Source: Affinirhizobium straminoryzae (GTDB lineage Bacteria > Pseudomonadota > Alphaproteobacteria > Rhizobiales > Rhizobiaceae). From it: a stretch of DNA of 39,658 nucleotides. This document shows, one piece after another, positions 14,479 through 25,070 of this stretch. The stretch spans positions 1 to 39,658 of the forward strand of contig NZ_VJMG01000071.1 in NCBI RefSeq assembly GCF_007004135.1, read 5' to 3'. The translations under genes and the position numbers were made by a program. How positions within the stretch are numbered: position 1 is the stretch's first letter; the number at the start of each line of letters is the position of its first letter. The notes under the pieces are model-generated. The model was not told where the DNA came from, did not search any database, and saw only the letters and a program-made list of their open reading frames with translations.

Positions 14479-15498
14479 GTGGAATTCTTGTCGCATCAGC
14501 TGACATGGCAACAGGCTGGTGAGAGTGACGACAAGTTGCGTGAGTTCTTCATGCCGGCCCTGGTTGATCTGGGTGCCAGCGTGATCATTCAGAACCTCGA
14601 CCGCAACTATCTGTTCGTCACGAATCTCCCCACCGTCTGGTCCGGCGGGTTAGGCGAATCACCGAGCGATCTTTCCCTGTTTGGTCCCGAAATTTCCGAG
14701 AGGCTGCGCCTGCTGAAAGACGGCCTTACGGAACATGGGCAGAAGAAGCATATTGAAATCTCCGTGAATTCCGATGAGATCTACGAGTTTCGCGTTCAGG
14801 CGGTGGCCATGGGCGCGAGTGGTATTCATCTTGTCACCACCATTGTTGACCGCTCCGAGGAACGCCACCGGGAGCGTCTTTTGCGCGCGCTGCTGCGCGA
14901 AGTCAGCCATCGCTCCAAGAATCTGCTGGCGATCATCCAGAGCATTGCGCTGCAGACCGCGCGCTATTCGGTGACGCTCGACATGTTCCTCAACAAGTTC
15001 CGCGGCCGTCTTTATTCGCTGTCGCAGTCGCAGGATCTGATCACCGATTCCAGCTGGCGCGGCGCCTATTTCTTTGAACTCGTGCGCCAGCAGACCGAGA
15101 AATACCTGCCGGAAAACCAGAAACTGGTACGGGTGACGGGTGACGACGTGCTGCTCTCACCCAATGCCTCGCTGCATCTTGGTCTTGCCCTGCACGAACT
15201 TATCGTCAATGCCGTCAGCCATGGCTCGCTGATCAAGACCGGTCGCTCGATCAGCGTCAGTTGCAACCGCGTGCTGGCCAATGGCCAGGACTCGCTGGAG
15301 GTGCGCTGGGACGAGGGGCTGGCCATGCAGGCAAGCCGGCTGGAAGCGCGCGAGGACGATACACTGAAGGCGCATTTCGGCAGCACCGTGCTGGAGCGCG
15401 TGGTGCCGGCCTCCGTCAATGGCAAGGCGCATTACGTGATCAGCCCGGATCGCATCAGCTACAGCCTCGTCTTCCCCATCGAGCACACCAGCGAATAA
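14479..15498 (+). CDS. PAS-like/HWE-HisKA_2 sensor histidine kinase
   Basis: Soluble histidine kinase of about 339 aa. The N-terminal 120 residues look like a PAS fold (ASVIIQNLDRNYLFVTNLP...); then the phosphoacceptor box EVSHRSKNLLAIIQSIALQTAR (His144 from the start used here), and an ATPase domain with N-box LALHELIVNAVSHGSL and a WDEG motif. This is the HWE/HisKA_2 class known to phosphorylate PhyR. No membrane helix is seen, so it would sense a cytoplasmic signal. The start is uncertain: GTG 14479 is used, while TTG 14452 and TTG 14488 (with GGAG at 14476) are alternatives. Position after phyR makes PhyK-like function likely but unproven. Confidence 0.85.
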   Translation: MEFLSHQLTWQQAGESDDKLREFFMPALVDLGASVIIQNLDRNYLFVTNLPTVWSGGLGESPSDLSLFGPEISERLRLLKDGLTEHGQKKHIEISVNSDEIYEFRVQAVAMGASGIHLVTTIVDRSEERHRERLLRALLREVSHRSKNLLAIIQSIALQTARYSVTLDMFLNKFRGRLYSLSQSQDLITDSSWRGAYFFELVRQQTEKYLPENQKLVRVTGDDVLLSPNASLHLGLALHELIVNAVSHGSLIKTGRSISVSCNRVLANGQDSLEVRWDEGLAMQASRLEAREDDTLKAHFGSTVLERVVPASVNGKAHYVISPDRISYSLVFPIEHTSE

Positions 15499-15569
15499 AG
15501 CGCCTGCGACGGGCTGTCGCCTGTGCAGAGCCTTGCATTTTTTCAGCTGCAGTCCGGAACTTCCGGCAT

Positions 15570-15608
15570 AAAAAAACGGTCTCGATTTCCGGAGAAATCG
15601 AGACCGTT
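15570..15608 (-). terminator. Rho-independent terminator for the minus-strand peptide ABC operon
   Basis: Perfect 14-bp stem AACGGTCTCGATTT/AAATCGAGACCGTT with 6-nt loop CCGGAG (15575-15608). On the minus strand the stem is followed by a run of seven T (A-run 15570-15576 on plus). It lies downstream of the permease stop at 15827 and may also stop the convergent kinase transcript. Confidence 0.8.
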
Positions 15609-15775
15609 GGTCTCTTCGAGGGGGATGAAGAGGTATCTGGAAGCTTGAAGGGCGGGGGACGGGGGCGCTTCCAGATGTCGTGATAACGTGCCGCCCCCGG
15701 CTTGGTTCCATGGCCGTCGCAGATTTTTTGCAGATCCTCGATTTTTTGTATGACGCTGCGGGCTGCCTGACGAAA

Positions 15776-15801
15776 TGCCCCACAGACGGGTCTGCGGGGC
15801 A
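15776..15801. other. Hairpin just downstream of permease gene
   Basis: TGCCCCACAGAC/GTCTGCGGGGCA, 12-bp arms with one mismatch that can pair as U-G in the minus-strand RNA, and a 2-bp centre. It lacks a T-run. It could protect the 3' end of the ABC operon mRNA or help termination. Confidence 0.4.
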
Positions 15802-15826
15802 TGACAAAGCGGTTGGCTGGCGTGGA

Positions 15827-16750
15827 TCAGCGTGACATGGAACGCGGATCGAGCGCGTCGCGCACCGCATCCCCCATGTAGTTGACGCTGAGAACCGTCA
15901 GCGAGATGGCGAGCCCGGGCCAGAGCACGCGCGAGGGCGTGATCTGCAGGAAATTCGCGCCATCAAACAGCAGGCGGCCCCAGGTCGGAAAATCCGAGGG
16001 GAAGCCGAGGCCGAGGAAGCTCAGCGCCGATTCCGTGATGATGGCCGATGCGATGCCGAGCGTGGCCGAGACCATGATCGAGGAAAGCACGTTGGGCAGG
16101 ATATGCTTCAGCACGATGCGGTATTCCCGCATGCCGCTGCTCTGCGCCGCCGTGATGAATTCCAGGCTTTTGACCGCCAGCACGTCGCCGCGCACGATGC
16201 GGGCCGTGTGCATCCAGCTGGTGATGCCGATGACGAAGACGATCAGGATGAAGATCCCGGTTTCCGGACCGAAGGCGGCCCGCAGCGTGTCGCGGAACAG
16301 CATGATGATCACCAGCAGCAGCGGCAGCAGCGGCAGTGCCAGGAACAGGTCGGTCAGGCGCATCAGCGGCCCGTCGAGCCGGCGGAAATAGCCGGCCATC
16401 ACACCGACCAGCGTGCCGAGGAACAGCGCCAGCAGCATGGCCGTCATGCCGACGGCGAGCGAAATCTGCCCGCCGGCCATCACCTGGGCCAGCATGTCGT
16501 GGCCGAGATTGTCCGTTCCGAACGGATGCAGCAGCGAGGGCCCCTTGTTCTTGGCGCGGATGTCGATCTTGTTCGGATCGATCGTGTGGATGAAGGGTCC
16601 GATATAGACGATGGCGAGGATGGCGACGAAGATCACCAGGCCCGCCACGCCGCCCTTGTGGCGGCGAAAGCGGCGCCAGAACAGGGCAAGCGGCGTCTCC
16701 GTCTCAGCCGTCTTCGGGGTTGCGGCAAGGGTCGCGGTGGCATCAGTCAT
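15827..16750 (-). CDS. Peptide-type ABC permease, DppC-like (third system)
   Basis: Inner-membrane permease of 307 aa, DppC/OppC family. ATG 16750 overlaps the end of the upstream DppB-like gene by 8 bp and is preferred to the longer frame from 16768. It has an Ala/Thr-rich N-terminal tail, a first helix about residues 40-60, the GTDNLGHDMLAQV motif, further helices and an EAA loop (EFITAAQSSGMREYRIVLKHILPN). It is the last gene of the minus-strand operon, which has no ATPase; the double ATPase encoded divergently at 23085 is the obvious partner. Confidence 0.93.
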   Translation of the reverse strand: MTDATATLAATPKTAETETPLALFWRRFRRHKGGVAGLVIFVAILAIVYIGPFIHTIDPNKIDIRAKNKGPSLLHPFGTDNLGHDMLAQVMAGGQISLAVGMTAMLLALFLGTLVGVMAGYFRRLDGPLMRLTDLFLALPLLPLLLVIIMLFRDTLRAAFGPETGIFILIVFVIGITSWMHTARIVRGDVLAVKSLEFITAAQSSGMREYRIVLKHILPNVLSSIMVSATLGIASAIITESALSFLGLGFPSDFPTWGRLLFDGANFLQITPSRVLWPGLAISLTVLSVNYMGDAVRDALDPRSMSR

Positions 16751-17753
16751 AGCGGATCCTCGGGTCAAGGATGCCGTAAAGGACGTCGGCGATCAGGTTG
16801 AAGAGCACGATCAGCACGGCAAAGATGAAGGTGAGTGTCTGGACGAGCGGGATGTCGGCGCCCTGTACGGCGGTGATCAGAAGCTGGCCAAGGCCGTTCA
16901 CGCGGAAGATCTGCTCGGTGATGATGGCACCGGAAAAGATGGTGGGCACGCCGAGCGCAATCACGGTAACCACAGGGATGAGGCTGTTGCGCAGCACGTG
17001 GACCAGCAGCACGGCCTTTTCTTTTACCCCCTTGGCGCGGGCTGTGCGCACGTAATCCTGGCTGAGATTGTCCAGCATGGAGGCGCGCACGAAACGGGCG
17101 ATCTGCGAGGCGTTGTAGAGGGCGAGCACGGTGACCGGCAGCACCATCTGCTTGACCTGCGCGACGAAGCTCGACCAGTCGTTGACGACGAGGTTCGTGT
17201 CGTAGATCGACGGGAACCATTGCAGCCAGGACGAGAAGATGACGATCAGCAGCACGCCGGTGAAGAAGGTCGGTACCGAATAGCCGACCATGGTGATGAA
17301 GGTGCCGATCTGGTCGAAGATCGAGTACTGGCGATAGGCGGAGATCACGCCCACCGGAATGGCGATCAGGATGCCGAAGACATAGGCCATGCCGACCACC
17401 CACAGGGTCTGCGGCAGGCGCTGCACGATGAGATCGACCACGGGGCTGCGGGTGGCCCAGGAGAGCACGCGCATGCGCTCGCCACTGCCGAAGGTCAGGC
17501 CTGTCAGCTGCTCGAGAATGTTGAGCGGCTCGTTGACGAAGAACTGGTGCATCCAGTGCAGGTAGCGAATGAAGAAGGGCTGATCGAGGCCCATGGCGGC
17601 GCGAATCTGCTCGCGCACTTCCGGCGGAATCGTCAACGGCAGGTCGCCCAGCGGATCGTTCGGGGCAAGATCGAGAAGGGCGAAGATGACGAAGCTGATG
17701 ACGAGCAACGTCGGCACGGCGAACATGAGACGCCGGATCGTGTAGGTGAACAT
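16743..17753 (-). CDS. Peptide-type ABC permease, DppB-like (third system)
   Basis: Inner-membrane permease of 336 aa, DppB/OppB family. It starts MFTYTIRRLMFAVPTLLVIS, a classic first segment, followed by LLDLAPNDP, an unusually long periplasmic region (about residues 45-95), five more helices and the EAA loop (DYVRTARAKGVKEKAVLLVHVLRN). It lies 78 bp after the binding-protein gene and overlaps the DppC-like gene. Substrate is likely a peptide or acylated amino acid given the linked M20 hydrolase, but this is inference. Confidence 0.93.
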   Translation of the reverse strand: MFTYTIRRLMFAVPTLLVISFVIFALLDLAPNDPLGDLPLTIPPEVREQIRAAMGLDQPFFIRYLHWMHQFFVNEPLNILEQLTGLTFGSGERMRVLSWATRSPVVDLIVQRLPQTLWVVGMAYVFGILIAIPVGVISAYRQYSIFDQIGTFITMVGYSVPTFFTGVLLIVIFSSWLQWFPSIYDTNLVVNDWSSFVAQVKQMVLPVTVLALYNASQIARFVRASMLDNLSQDYVRTARAKGVKEKAVLLVHVLRNSLIPVVTVIALGVPTIFSGAIITEQIFRVNGLGQLLITAVQGADIPLVQTLTFIFAVLIVLFNLIADVLYGILDPRIRYD

Positions 17754-17831
17754 TCAACGGTCTCCAGACGGTCGTGGAGAAGCACATGCCGGCCCCGCGC
17801 CAGAAGAGGTGCGGAGCCGGCGGTCACTTCG

Positions 17832-19535
17832 TTACTTCTTGCGCGACCAGTCCGCAATGTTCCACAGTTCGGAGTCCCAGGCGTTCATCCGCACCCCTTC
17901 CAGCTTGGCCGAGATCGCCGAGACCTGGCCGCGATGGATGAGCGGGATATGGGCGCCTTCGGCGGTCAGCATGTCGTTGGCCTTCTTGACCAGTTCGGCA
18001 CGCTTGGCGAGATCGCCGGTCTTGGACAGCTCGGCGACGATCTTGTCGTAGTCCGGGTTGCAGTAACGCGGCATGTTCTGGCCCTGCCAGCCATTGGCCG
18101 GGGAGGGGATCTTGTTGCACAGCCACTCGGTCAGATACTTTTCCGGATCGGTGCCGTCGAAGTTGTTGGTGTACATTTCCAGGTCCGCGTAGAACTTCTG
18201 GAAGGTGTCGGGGCTGGCCGGGTCGCCGCCGAAGAAGACGGAGGCCGCGATGTTGCGCAGTTCGCTCGCCACACCGATCTGGTTCCACCAGTCCTTCACC
18301 AGCGCCTGCGTGCCTTGGCGCACCGAGTTGGTCGAGGTCTGGTAGAGGAAGGAAAGCTTCACGCCGTCCTTGGCGCGGATGCCATCCGGACCCTTCTTCC
18401 AGCCGGCATCGTCCAGAAGCTTGTTGGCGCCGGCGATGTCCTGCTTCAGGCACCAGTCATTGGCGGTGGAGATATAGACATCCGGAGCCGGAACGATGTT
18501 GCAGGTCGGCTTGCCGGCCGCGCCATAGCCGGCCTCGTTGATGATGTCGCGGTCGATCGCCATCGACAGCGCCTTGCGCACGGCCGGATCGGAAAGCGCC
18601 GGATGCTTGCCGCCTTCAACGGTCGAACGCTTGTCGCCGAGCTTCGGGTCGGGGTTGGTCCAGTTGATGTTGATGCGCTCGACCTGGGTGCCAAAAGCGT
18701 TGACCAGCTTGCCCTTACCGGCCTTCAGCATGGTTTCCAGCACTTCCGGTTCGACCTGCATGTTCCAGGCATAGTCGTATTCGCCGGTTTCGAGAACGGC
18801 GCGCGCGGCAGACGCGGCGTCACCGCCGCCCTTCAGCGTCACGGAGGCGAAGGCCGGCTTGCTGGCATCGCGGAAGTTCGTGTTGGCCGTCAGGGTGATG
18901 ACGTCGTTCGGCTTGAATTCCTTGACGACGAAGGGACCGGTGCCGATCGGGCCGAAATTGGCCGAGGTGCAGCCCGGCGCCTTGGCGCCAACGCAATCCT
19001 TGAACTGTGCCTTCTGGATGATCGGCTGCTGTGCGCCGACGAAGGCGCCGTAGGGATAGTATTTCGGTTCGGAGAAGCTCACCTTCACCGTCTGCTTGTC
19101 GACGGCTTCCACCTTGGTGATGCCTTCGAACTGCGCCTTCTGGGCGCAGCCGCCATCCGGTGCCGTGCAATACTGCCAGGTGAAGACCACGTCATCGGCG
19201 GTGAAATCGGTGCCGTCGGACCATTTGACGCCGGGTTTCAGCTTCCAGGTGATGCTCTTCATGTCGGAGGCGACGCCGCCGTTCTGTACGGTCGGAATTT
19301 CCGTCACCAGCCACGGAACCAGCGAACCGGTCTCGTCATAACGCGCCAGCGGCTCGATGATCATCGACGAGCTGTAGACTTCCTTGGTGCCGCCCGACAG
19401 GTATGGATTGAGCGTGGAGACGGCCTGCCAGAACAGGATTTTCGCATCGCCATCGGTGCCTCGCCCGGCATGGGCGGAGGTCGCTGCCGCCAAAGCAGCC
19501 ACCGTTCCGGCGAGCAGGATCTTGAATCGCGTCAT
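17832..19535 (-). CDS. Peptide-type ABC substrate-binding protein, paralogue 1
   Basis: Periplasmic family-5 binding protein of 567 aa. ATG 19535 has AAGGGGAAAAG just upstream and starts a signal peptide (hydrophobic about residues 5-19, cleavage near AHA 21-23). The mature part begins RGTDGDAKILFWQAVSTLNPYLSGG and carries the FGPIGTGPFVV block. Eight cysteines in the mature protein are matched in its paralogue at 19877, suggesting four disulfides, which is unusual for this family. It is probably transcribed both by read-through from paralogue 2 and from its own promoter in the 341-bp gap upstream. The two proteins may widen the ligand range of one permease. Confidence 0.93.
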   Translation of the reverse strand: MTRFKILLAGTVAALAAATSAHAGRGTDGDAKILFWQAVSTLNPYLSGGTKEVYSSSMIIEPLARYDETGSLVPWLVTEIPTVQNGGVASDMKSITWKLKPGVKWSDGTDFTADDVVFTWQYCTAPDGGCAQKAQFEGITKVEAVDKQTVKVSFSEPKYYPYGAFVGAQQPIIQKAQFKDCVGAKAPGCTSANFGPIGTGPFVVKEFKPNDVITLTANTNFRDASKPAFASVTLKGGGDAASAARAVLETGEYDYAWNMQVEPEVLETMLKAGKGKLVNAFGTQVERININWTNPDPKLGDKRSTVEGGKHPALSDPAVRKALSMAIDRDIINEAGYGAAGKPTCNIVPAPDVYISTANDWCLKQDIAGANKLLDDAGWKKGPDGIRAKDGVKLSFLYQTSTNSVRQGTQALVKDWWNQIGVASELRNIAASVFFGGDPASPDTFQKFYADLEMYTNNFDGTDPEKYLTEWLCNKIPSPANGWQGQNMPRYCNPDYDKIVAELSKTGDLAKRAELVKKANDMLTAEGAHIPLIHRGQVSAISAKLEGVRMNAWDSELWNIADWSRKK

Positions 19536-19708
19536 TCTTTTCCCCTTAAAGATGTTTTTGCGTTTCGGCCCACACGGCCATGGTCGCCAGACCACATCGC
19601 CACCCTCACTGTTTTCCTCCCAGTTCGGTGGTGAATTCTGTCGAATGCTCCTTGAAAAGCCCAAGGACCTGACCGTTCTTTTTCGACGGTTCCAGTCTGG
19701 GTGTGAAC

Positions 19709-19748
19709 AAAATTTGTGCTATCTAAGCATAAGCCTATTTTGCGTTCA
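19709..19748. repeat. Shared upstream block, copy 1
   Basis: AAAATTT (19709-19715), 17 bp, GCCTATTTTGCGTTCA (19733-19748). The same words with the same 17-bp gap occur at 21756-21795, at a similar distance (about 170-200 bp) upstream of the second binding-protein gene. Confidence 0.8.
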
Positions 19749-19749
19749 A
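19721..19749 (-). promoter_or_regulatory. Sigma70-like promoter for binding-protein paralogue 1
   Basis: On the minus strand TTGAAC (19749-19744), 17 bp, TTAGAT (19726-19721), about 190 bp upstream of the start at 19535. The -35 overlaps the block conserved with the other paralogue. Confidence 0.45.
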
Positions 19750-19876
19750 GTCGGAAGTTTCACGCTTCGACGGGCGTGTGAGAGGGCCTTTTACCGGCGG
19801 CCCTCTCGATCGTCAGAGCCTTGAAATCACAGTATAATTCGCAAGGTCGCCCGTGATTGTGGCTGCAGGCGCAGCC

Positions 19877-21583
19877 TCACTTGCCGCGTTTCCAGCTCTC
19901 GATGTTCCACAACTGAGTGTCCCACGGATTGATCTTCGCGTCCACCAGCGTCTTGGCGATGGCCGAGGGTTCGCCGCGCACCACTAGCGGCAGAATGTAG
20001 CCGCTGTTGACCAGCATGTCGTTCAGCCTCCTGATGATGGCGCCGCGCTTCTCCTGGCCTTCGGCGCTGCCAAGCTCTGCAACCAGAGCGTCATAGGCCG
20101 GGTCGCAGAAGCGCGCCACATTGCCGCCCTGCCAGCCATCGGCGGGCGAGGGGATCTTGTCGCAGCGGAAGTCCGCGAGGAACTTGGCGGGATCCGTCGT
20201 CTCGAAGCCGGAGGCAAACATTTCCACGTCGGCATAGAATTTCTTGTAGGTATCCGGGCTTGCCGGATCGCTGCCGAAATAGACCGAGGCGGGAATGTTG
20301 CGCAGTTCGGTTTCGACGCCGATCTCCTTCCACCATTCCTTCACCAGCTGCTGCGTGCCCTGGCGCACGGAATTGGTGGAGGTCTGGTAGAGGAAGGAGA
20401 GTTTGACCCCGTTCTTGGCGCGGATGCCGTCGGAGCCTTTCTTCCAGCCGGCGTCGTCAAGCAACTTGTTGGCGGCGGCGAGATCCTGCTTCAGGCACCA
20501 GTCGACGCCGGTCGAGGCGAACGCCTCGGGGCTCGGGATCACGTTGCAGGTCGCCTTGCCGCCGGCGCCGTAGCCGGCTTCGACCAGGATGTCGCGGTCG
20601 ATGGCAAGCGAGAGTGCGCGGCGCACGGCCGGATCGGAAAGGGCTGGATGCGGGCCGGCCTCCTTGGTGGAGCGCTTGGCGCCGAGCGCGGAATCCACCG
20701 CAAACGGGTTGAGGTGGATGCGCTCCACCGTGGTGCTGAAGGCGCTGGCGATCTGGCCCTTGCCAGCCTTCAGCATGGCCTCCATCACTTCCGGTTCGAT
20801 CACCGTGTTCCAGGCAAAGTCATATTCGCCGGTTTCCAGCACCGCGCGCGCCGCCGAGGCTGCGTCGCCGCCGCCCTTCAGGGTCACGGAAGCGAAGGCG
20901 GGCTTTTGCGGGTCGCGATAGTTCGGGTTTGCCGCAAAGGTGATGACGTCATTCGCCTTGAAATCCTTCACCACATAGGGACCGGTGCCGATCGGGCCGA
21001 AATTGGCGGCCGTGCATTGCGGCGCCTTGTCACCCAGGCAATCCTTGAACTGCGCCTTCTGGATGATCGGCGACAGCGCGCCGACGAAGGGGCCGTAAGG
21101 ATAGGAGGCCGGCTTCTCGAACGTTATCTTCGCGGTCAGCCGGTCGATGGCCTCCACCTTGGAAACGCCGTCGAACTTTGCCTTCTGGGCGCAGCCGCCG
21201 CCGGGCGCCGTGCAATACTGCCAGGTGAAGGCGATATCTTCGGCCGTCACGTCGCTGCCGTCAGACCATTTCAGTCCATCCTTCAGCTTCCAGGTGATGG
21301 AGAGGTTGTCGGCGGAAACGCCGCCATTCGCCTTGGTCGGAATGTCGGCGGCAAGCCGCGGGAACATGGTGCCCTTCTCGTCAAAGCCGGCGAGCGGTTC
21401 GATGACGATGGAGGCGGCGTAGACTTCCTTGCTGCCCCCGGAGAGGTAGGGGTTCATGCTGGACACCGCCTGCCAGAACAGGATCTTCACCTCGCCGTCG
21501 CTGCCGCGCGCGGCCTGGGATGGCGTGGTTGCCAGGCTGAAACCGGCCACCGTGGCCGCCAGCAGAAACATCTTTCCGTCCAT
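19877..21583 (-). CDS. Peptide-type ABC substrate-binding protein, paralogue 2
   Basis: Periplasmic family-5 binding protein of 568 aa, a close paralogue of the protein at 17832; by eye well over half of positions are identical over the whole length. ATG 21583 is chosen because AGGAAGG lies 8 nt upstream and the length then matches its sister; GTG 21601 and ATG 21589 are alternatives. The signal peptide core is at about residues 5-17, cleaved near PSQA. The same eight cysteines are present. It is the promoter-proximal gene of the minus-strand ABC operon and is divergent from the M20 amidohydrolase. Confidence 0.92.
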   Translation of the reverse strand: MDGKMFLLAATVAGFSLATTPSQAARGSDGEVKILFWQAVSSMNPYLSGGSKEVYAASIVIEPLAGFDEKGTMFPRLAADIPTKANGGVSADNLSITWKLKDGLKWSDGSDVTAEDIAFTWQYCTAPGGGCAQKAKFDGVSKVEAIDRLTAKITFEKPASYPYGPFVGALSPIIQKAQFKDCLGDKAPQCTAANFGPIGTGPYVVKDFKANDVITFAANPNYRDPQKPAFASVTLKGGGDAASAARAVLETGEYDFAWNTVIEPEVMEAMLKAGKGQIASAFSTTVERIHLNPFAVDSALGAKRSTKEAGPHPALSDPAVRRALSLAIDRDILVEAGYGAGGKATCNVIPSPEAFASTGVDWCLKQDLAAANKLLDDAGWKKGSDGIRAKNGVKLSFLYQTSTNSVRQGTQQLVKEWWKEIGVETELRNIPASVYFGSDPASPDTYKKFYADVEMFASGFETTDPAKFLADFRCDKIPSPADGWQGGNVARFCDPAYDALVAELGSAEGQEKRGAIIRRLNDMLVNSGYILPLVVRGEPSAIAKTLVDAKINPWDTQLWNIESWKRGK

Positions 21584-21892
21584 GTGCATTGCCTTCCTCA
21601 CGGGAAACTCGAACGCGGCCGTGCCGCTGATGCCTTCTATCTGTTTTCCAGGTCGCGGTGCAGGTCAAGTTTTTCCCGGATGCCTCGAGATGAAATTCTT
21701 TCAATCTTGACAGCACTTTAGCTGTCTCTCTCCCTCACCGGCCGGCGGTCTGTCTAAAATTTAAGCCGCGTGCGTGTGGGCCTATTTTGCGTTCAGAAGT
21801 GAAAATTGAAGCTTGCAAATGCGAAGCGGGACAGCGCAATATCCCGACCAACCACAAGGGAAACAGCTGAAGAAACCAACGAGGTCGCATCA
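21584..21892. promoter_or_regulatory. Divergent promoter region, binding protein / M20 hydrolase
   Basis: A 309-bp gap between divergent starts. It contains the second copy of the shared block (21756-21795) and an AT-rich stretch around 21756-21764. No clear -10 box at the right spacing is visible next to CTGAAC (21796-21791, minus), so here the block is more likely an operator than a promoter. No other coding frame is convincing. Confidence 0.5.
21756..21795. repeat. Shared upstream block, copy 2
   Basis: AAAATTT (21756-21762), 17 bp, GCCTATTTTGCGTTCA (21780-21795), matching the block at 19709-19748 in both words and spacing. It may be a site for a common regulator of both binding-protein genes. 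Confidence 0.8.
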
Positions 21893-23056
21893 ATGCCAGT
21901 TCTCAATCGCGCCGCCGAAATGCAGGATGAAGTGGCGGCGTGGAGGCGCCATCTGCATGAAAATCCGGAGCTTCTGTTTGATGTGCATCACACGGCAGCC
22001 TTCGTCGCCGAAAAGCTGAAGGCCTTCGGCTGCGACGTCGTGGAAACCGGCATCGGCAAGACGGGCGTCGTGGGGCTGATCAAGGGATCGCTCGGCGAGG
22101 GACCGGTCATCGGCATGCGGGCCGACATGGATGCACTGCCGATCCTGGAAGATACCGGCAAGGCCTGGGCGTCGAAGAACCCGGGCAAGGCACATTCCTG
22201 CGGCCATGACGGGCACACCGCCATGCTGCTGGGGGCTGCGCAGTATCTGTGCGAGACGCGCCGTTTCGCAGGCTCCGTTGCGGTGATCTTCCAGCCGGCC
22301 GAAGAGGGCGGCGGCGGTGGCCTTGCCATGGTCGAGGACGGCATGATGGAAAAATATTCCATCAAGGAAGTCTATGGCATGCACAATTCGCCGGGGCTGG
22401 CGCTTGGCGACTTTTCGCTGCGCAAGGGCGGCCTGATGGCGGCGGCTGACAGCTTCGACATCGTGATCAAGGGCAAGGGCAGCCATGCCGCCCAGCCGCA
22501 TGTCTCGGTGGATCCGGTCCTGACCTCGGCCTATGTGATCATCGCGCTGCAGTCGATCGCATCGCGCGAAATCGACCCGCTGAAGTCCGTCGTCGTATCC
22601 GTCACCACCACCCATGGCGGCGATGCCTATAACGTCATCCCGATGGAGGTGAAGCTCACCGGTACGGTCCGCACACTCGATCCGGAGGTGCGTGACTTCA
22701 CCGCGAAGCGGCTGGTTGAGGTAGCGCAGGGCACGGCCATGGCGCATGGCGCGGTGGCGGAGGTGCATTACCATCGCGGCTATCCCGTCACGGTGAACCA
22801 TCCGGCGCAGACCGATTTCGCCGCTTCCGTTGCCGCCCAAGTGGTGGGCAATACCCGCGTGGAGACCAATGCGGCCCCGAAGATGGGCGCGGAAGATTTC
22901 TCCTACATGCTGGAGGCCCGGCCGGGCGCCTTCATCTTCCTCGGCGTGGGTGACACGGCAAACCTTCATCATCCGGCTTACGACTTCAACGACGAGGCCA
23001 TTCCCTACGGGATCAGCTACTGGGTGACGCTGGCCGAAACCGCGCTTGCGGCCTGA
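21893..23056 (+). CDS. M20-family amidohydrolase (hippurate/N-acyl-amino-acid hydrolase type)
   Basis: Metal-dependent amidohydrolase of 387 aa, M20D subfamily. ATG 21893 has GAGG 8 nt upstream and gives the family-typical start (RAAEMQDEVAAWRRHLHENPELLFDVHHTA). Metal ligands are readable: Cys103 and His105 (HSCGHDGH), the PAEEG glutamates at 137-138, His164 (GMHNSPG) and a C-terminal His in LHHPAYDF. Enzymes of this group cleave N-acyl amino acids, hippurate or indole-acetyl amino acids. No signal peptide is seen, so it works in the cytoplasm. It is upstream of the double ATPase in the same operon, implying hydrolysis of the imported compound. Confidence 0.93.
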   Translation: MPVLNRAAEMQDEVAAWRRHLHENPELLFDVHHTAAFVAEKLKAFGCDVVETGIGKTGVVGLIKGSLGEGPVIGMRADMDALPILEDTGKAWASKNPGKAHSCGHDGHTAMLLGAAQYLCETRRFAGSVAVIFQPAEEGGGGGLAMVEDGMMEKYSIKEVYGMHNSPGLALGDFSLRKGGLMAAADSFDIVIKGKGSHAAQPHVSVDPVLTSAYVIIALQSIASREIDPLKSVVVSVTTTHGGDAYNVIPMEVKLTGTVRTLDPEVRDFTAKRLVEVAQGTAMAHGAVAEVHYHRGYPVTVNHPAQTDFAASVAAQVVGNTRVETNAAPKMGAEDFSYMLEARPGAFIFLGVGDTANLHHPAYDFNDEAIPYGISYWVTLAETALAA

Positions 23057-23084
23057 GCCGTCGGCAGAGACCAAGGAGAATCCC

Positions 23085-24935
<1,851 letters not shown>

Positions 24936-24957
24936 GGCTTTCGGCAACGAGAACAAT

Positions 24958-24997
24958 GAGGCCCGGTGGCAGGTTTGCGGCCGCCGGGCCTCTTGTC
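24958..24997 (+). terminator. Terminator of the M20-ATPase operon
   Basis: Stem GAGGCCCGGTGGC/GCCGCCGGGCCTC (24958-24970, 24980-24992), 13 bp with one G-T pair, 9-nt loop, then TTGTCG. It lies 23 bp after the ATPase stop. Confidence 0.7.
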
Positions 24998-25070
24998 GTC
25001 GGCCTGTGATTTGACAGGTCCCGTCCAATCATGGCAGCAACCGCAGCAGGAACGGCTTCAGGATCTGTTG

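Larger units (their letters stand above)
15499..15826. other. Intergenic region between convergent kinase and permease genes
   Basis: This 328-bp gap carries two hairpins, described separately (15570-15608 and 15776-15801), and little else. A GGAAC at 15556 is followed after 16 bp by CGGT, not CGTT, and leads into no plus-strand gene. No coding frame here is convincing. Confidence 0.6.
19536..19876. other. Intergenic region between the two binding-protein genes
   Basis: This 341-bp gap holds a promoter candidate for paralogue 1 and a block shared with the upstream region of paralogue 2 (19709-19748). A 9-bp perfect hairpin GAGAGGGCC/GGCCCTCTC (19780-19807) lies about 70 bp after the stop of paralogue 2; it lacks a T-run and could be an attenuator or weak terminator. 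No coding frame is convincing. Confidence 0.6.

Noticed and set aside
14171..14503. Open frame of 110 codons between phyR and the kinase
   Set aside because: It overlaps both promoters and the kinase start, lacks a ribosome-binding site and a recognisable product.
15556..15580. Possible further EcfG site GGAAC-N16-CGGT
   Set aside because: The -10 differs from CGTT, it overlaps a terminator stem, and no plus-strand gene follows.
16611..19634. Plus-strand open frame of about 1000 codons opposite the permease and binding-protein genes
   Set aside because: It is the complement of three well-supported minus-strand genes, is rich in Arg/His/Asp typical of GC-rich antisense frames, and has no recognisable domain.
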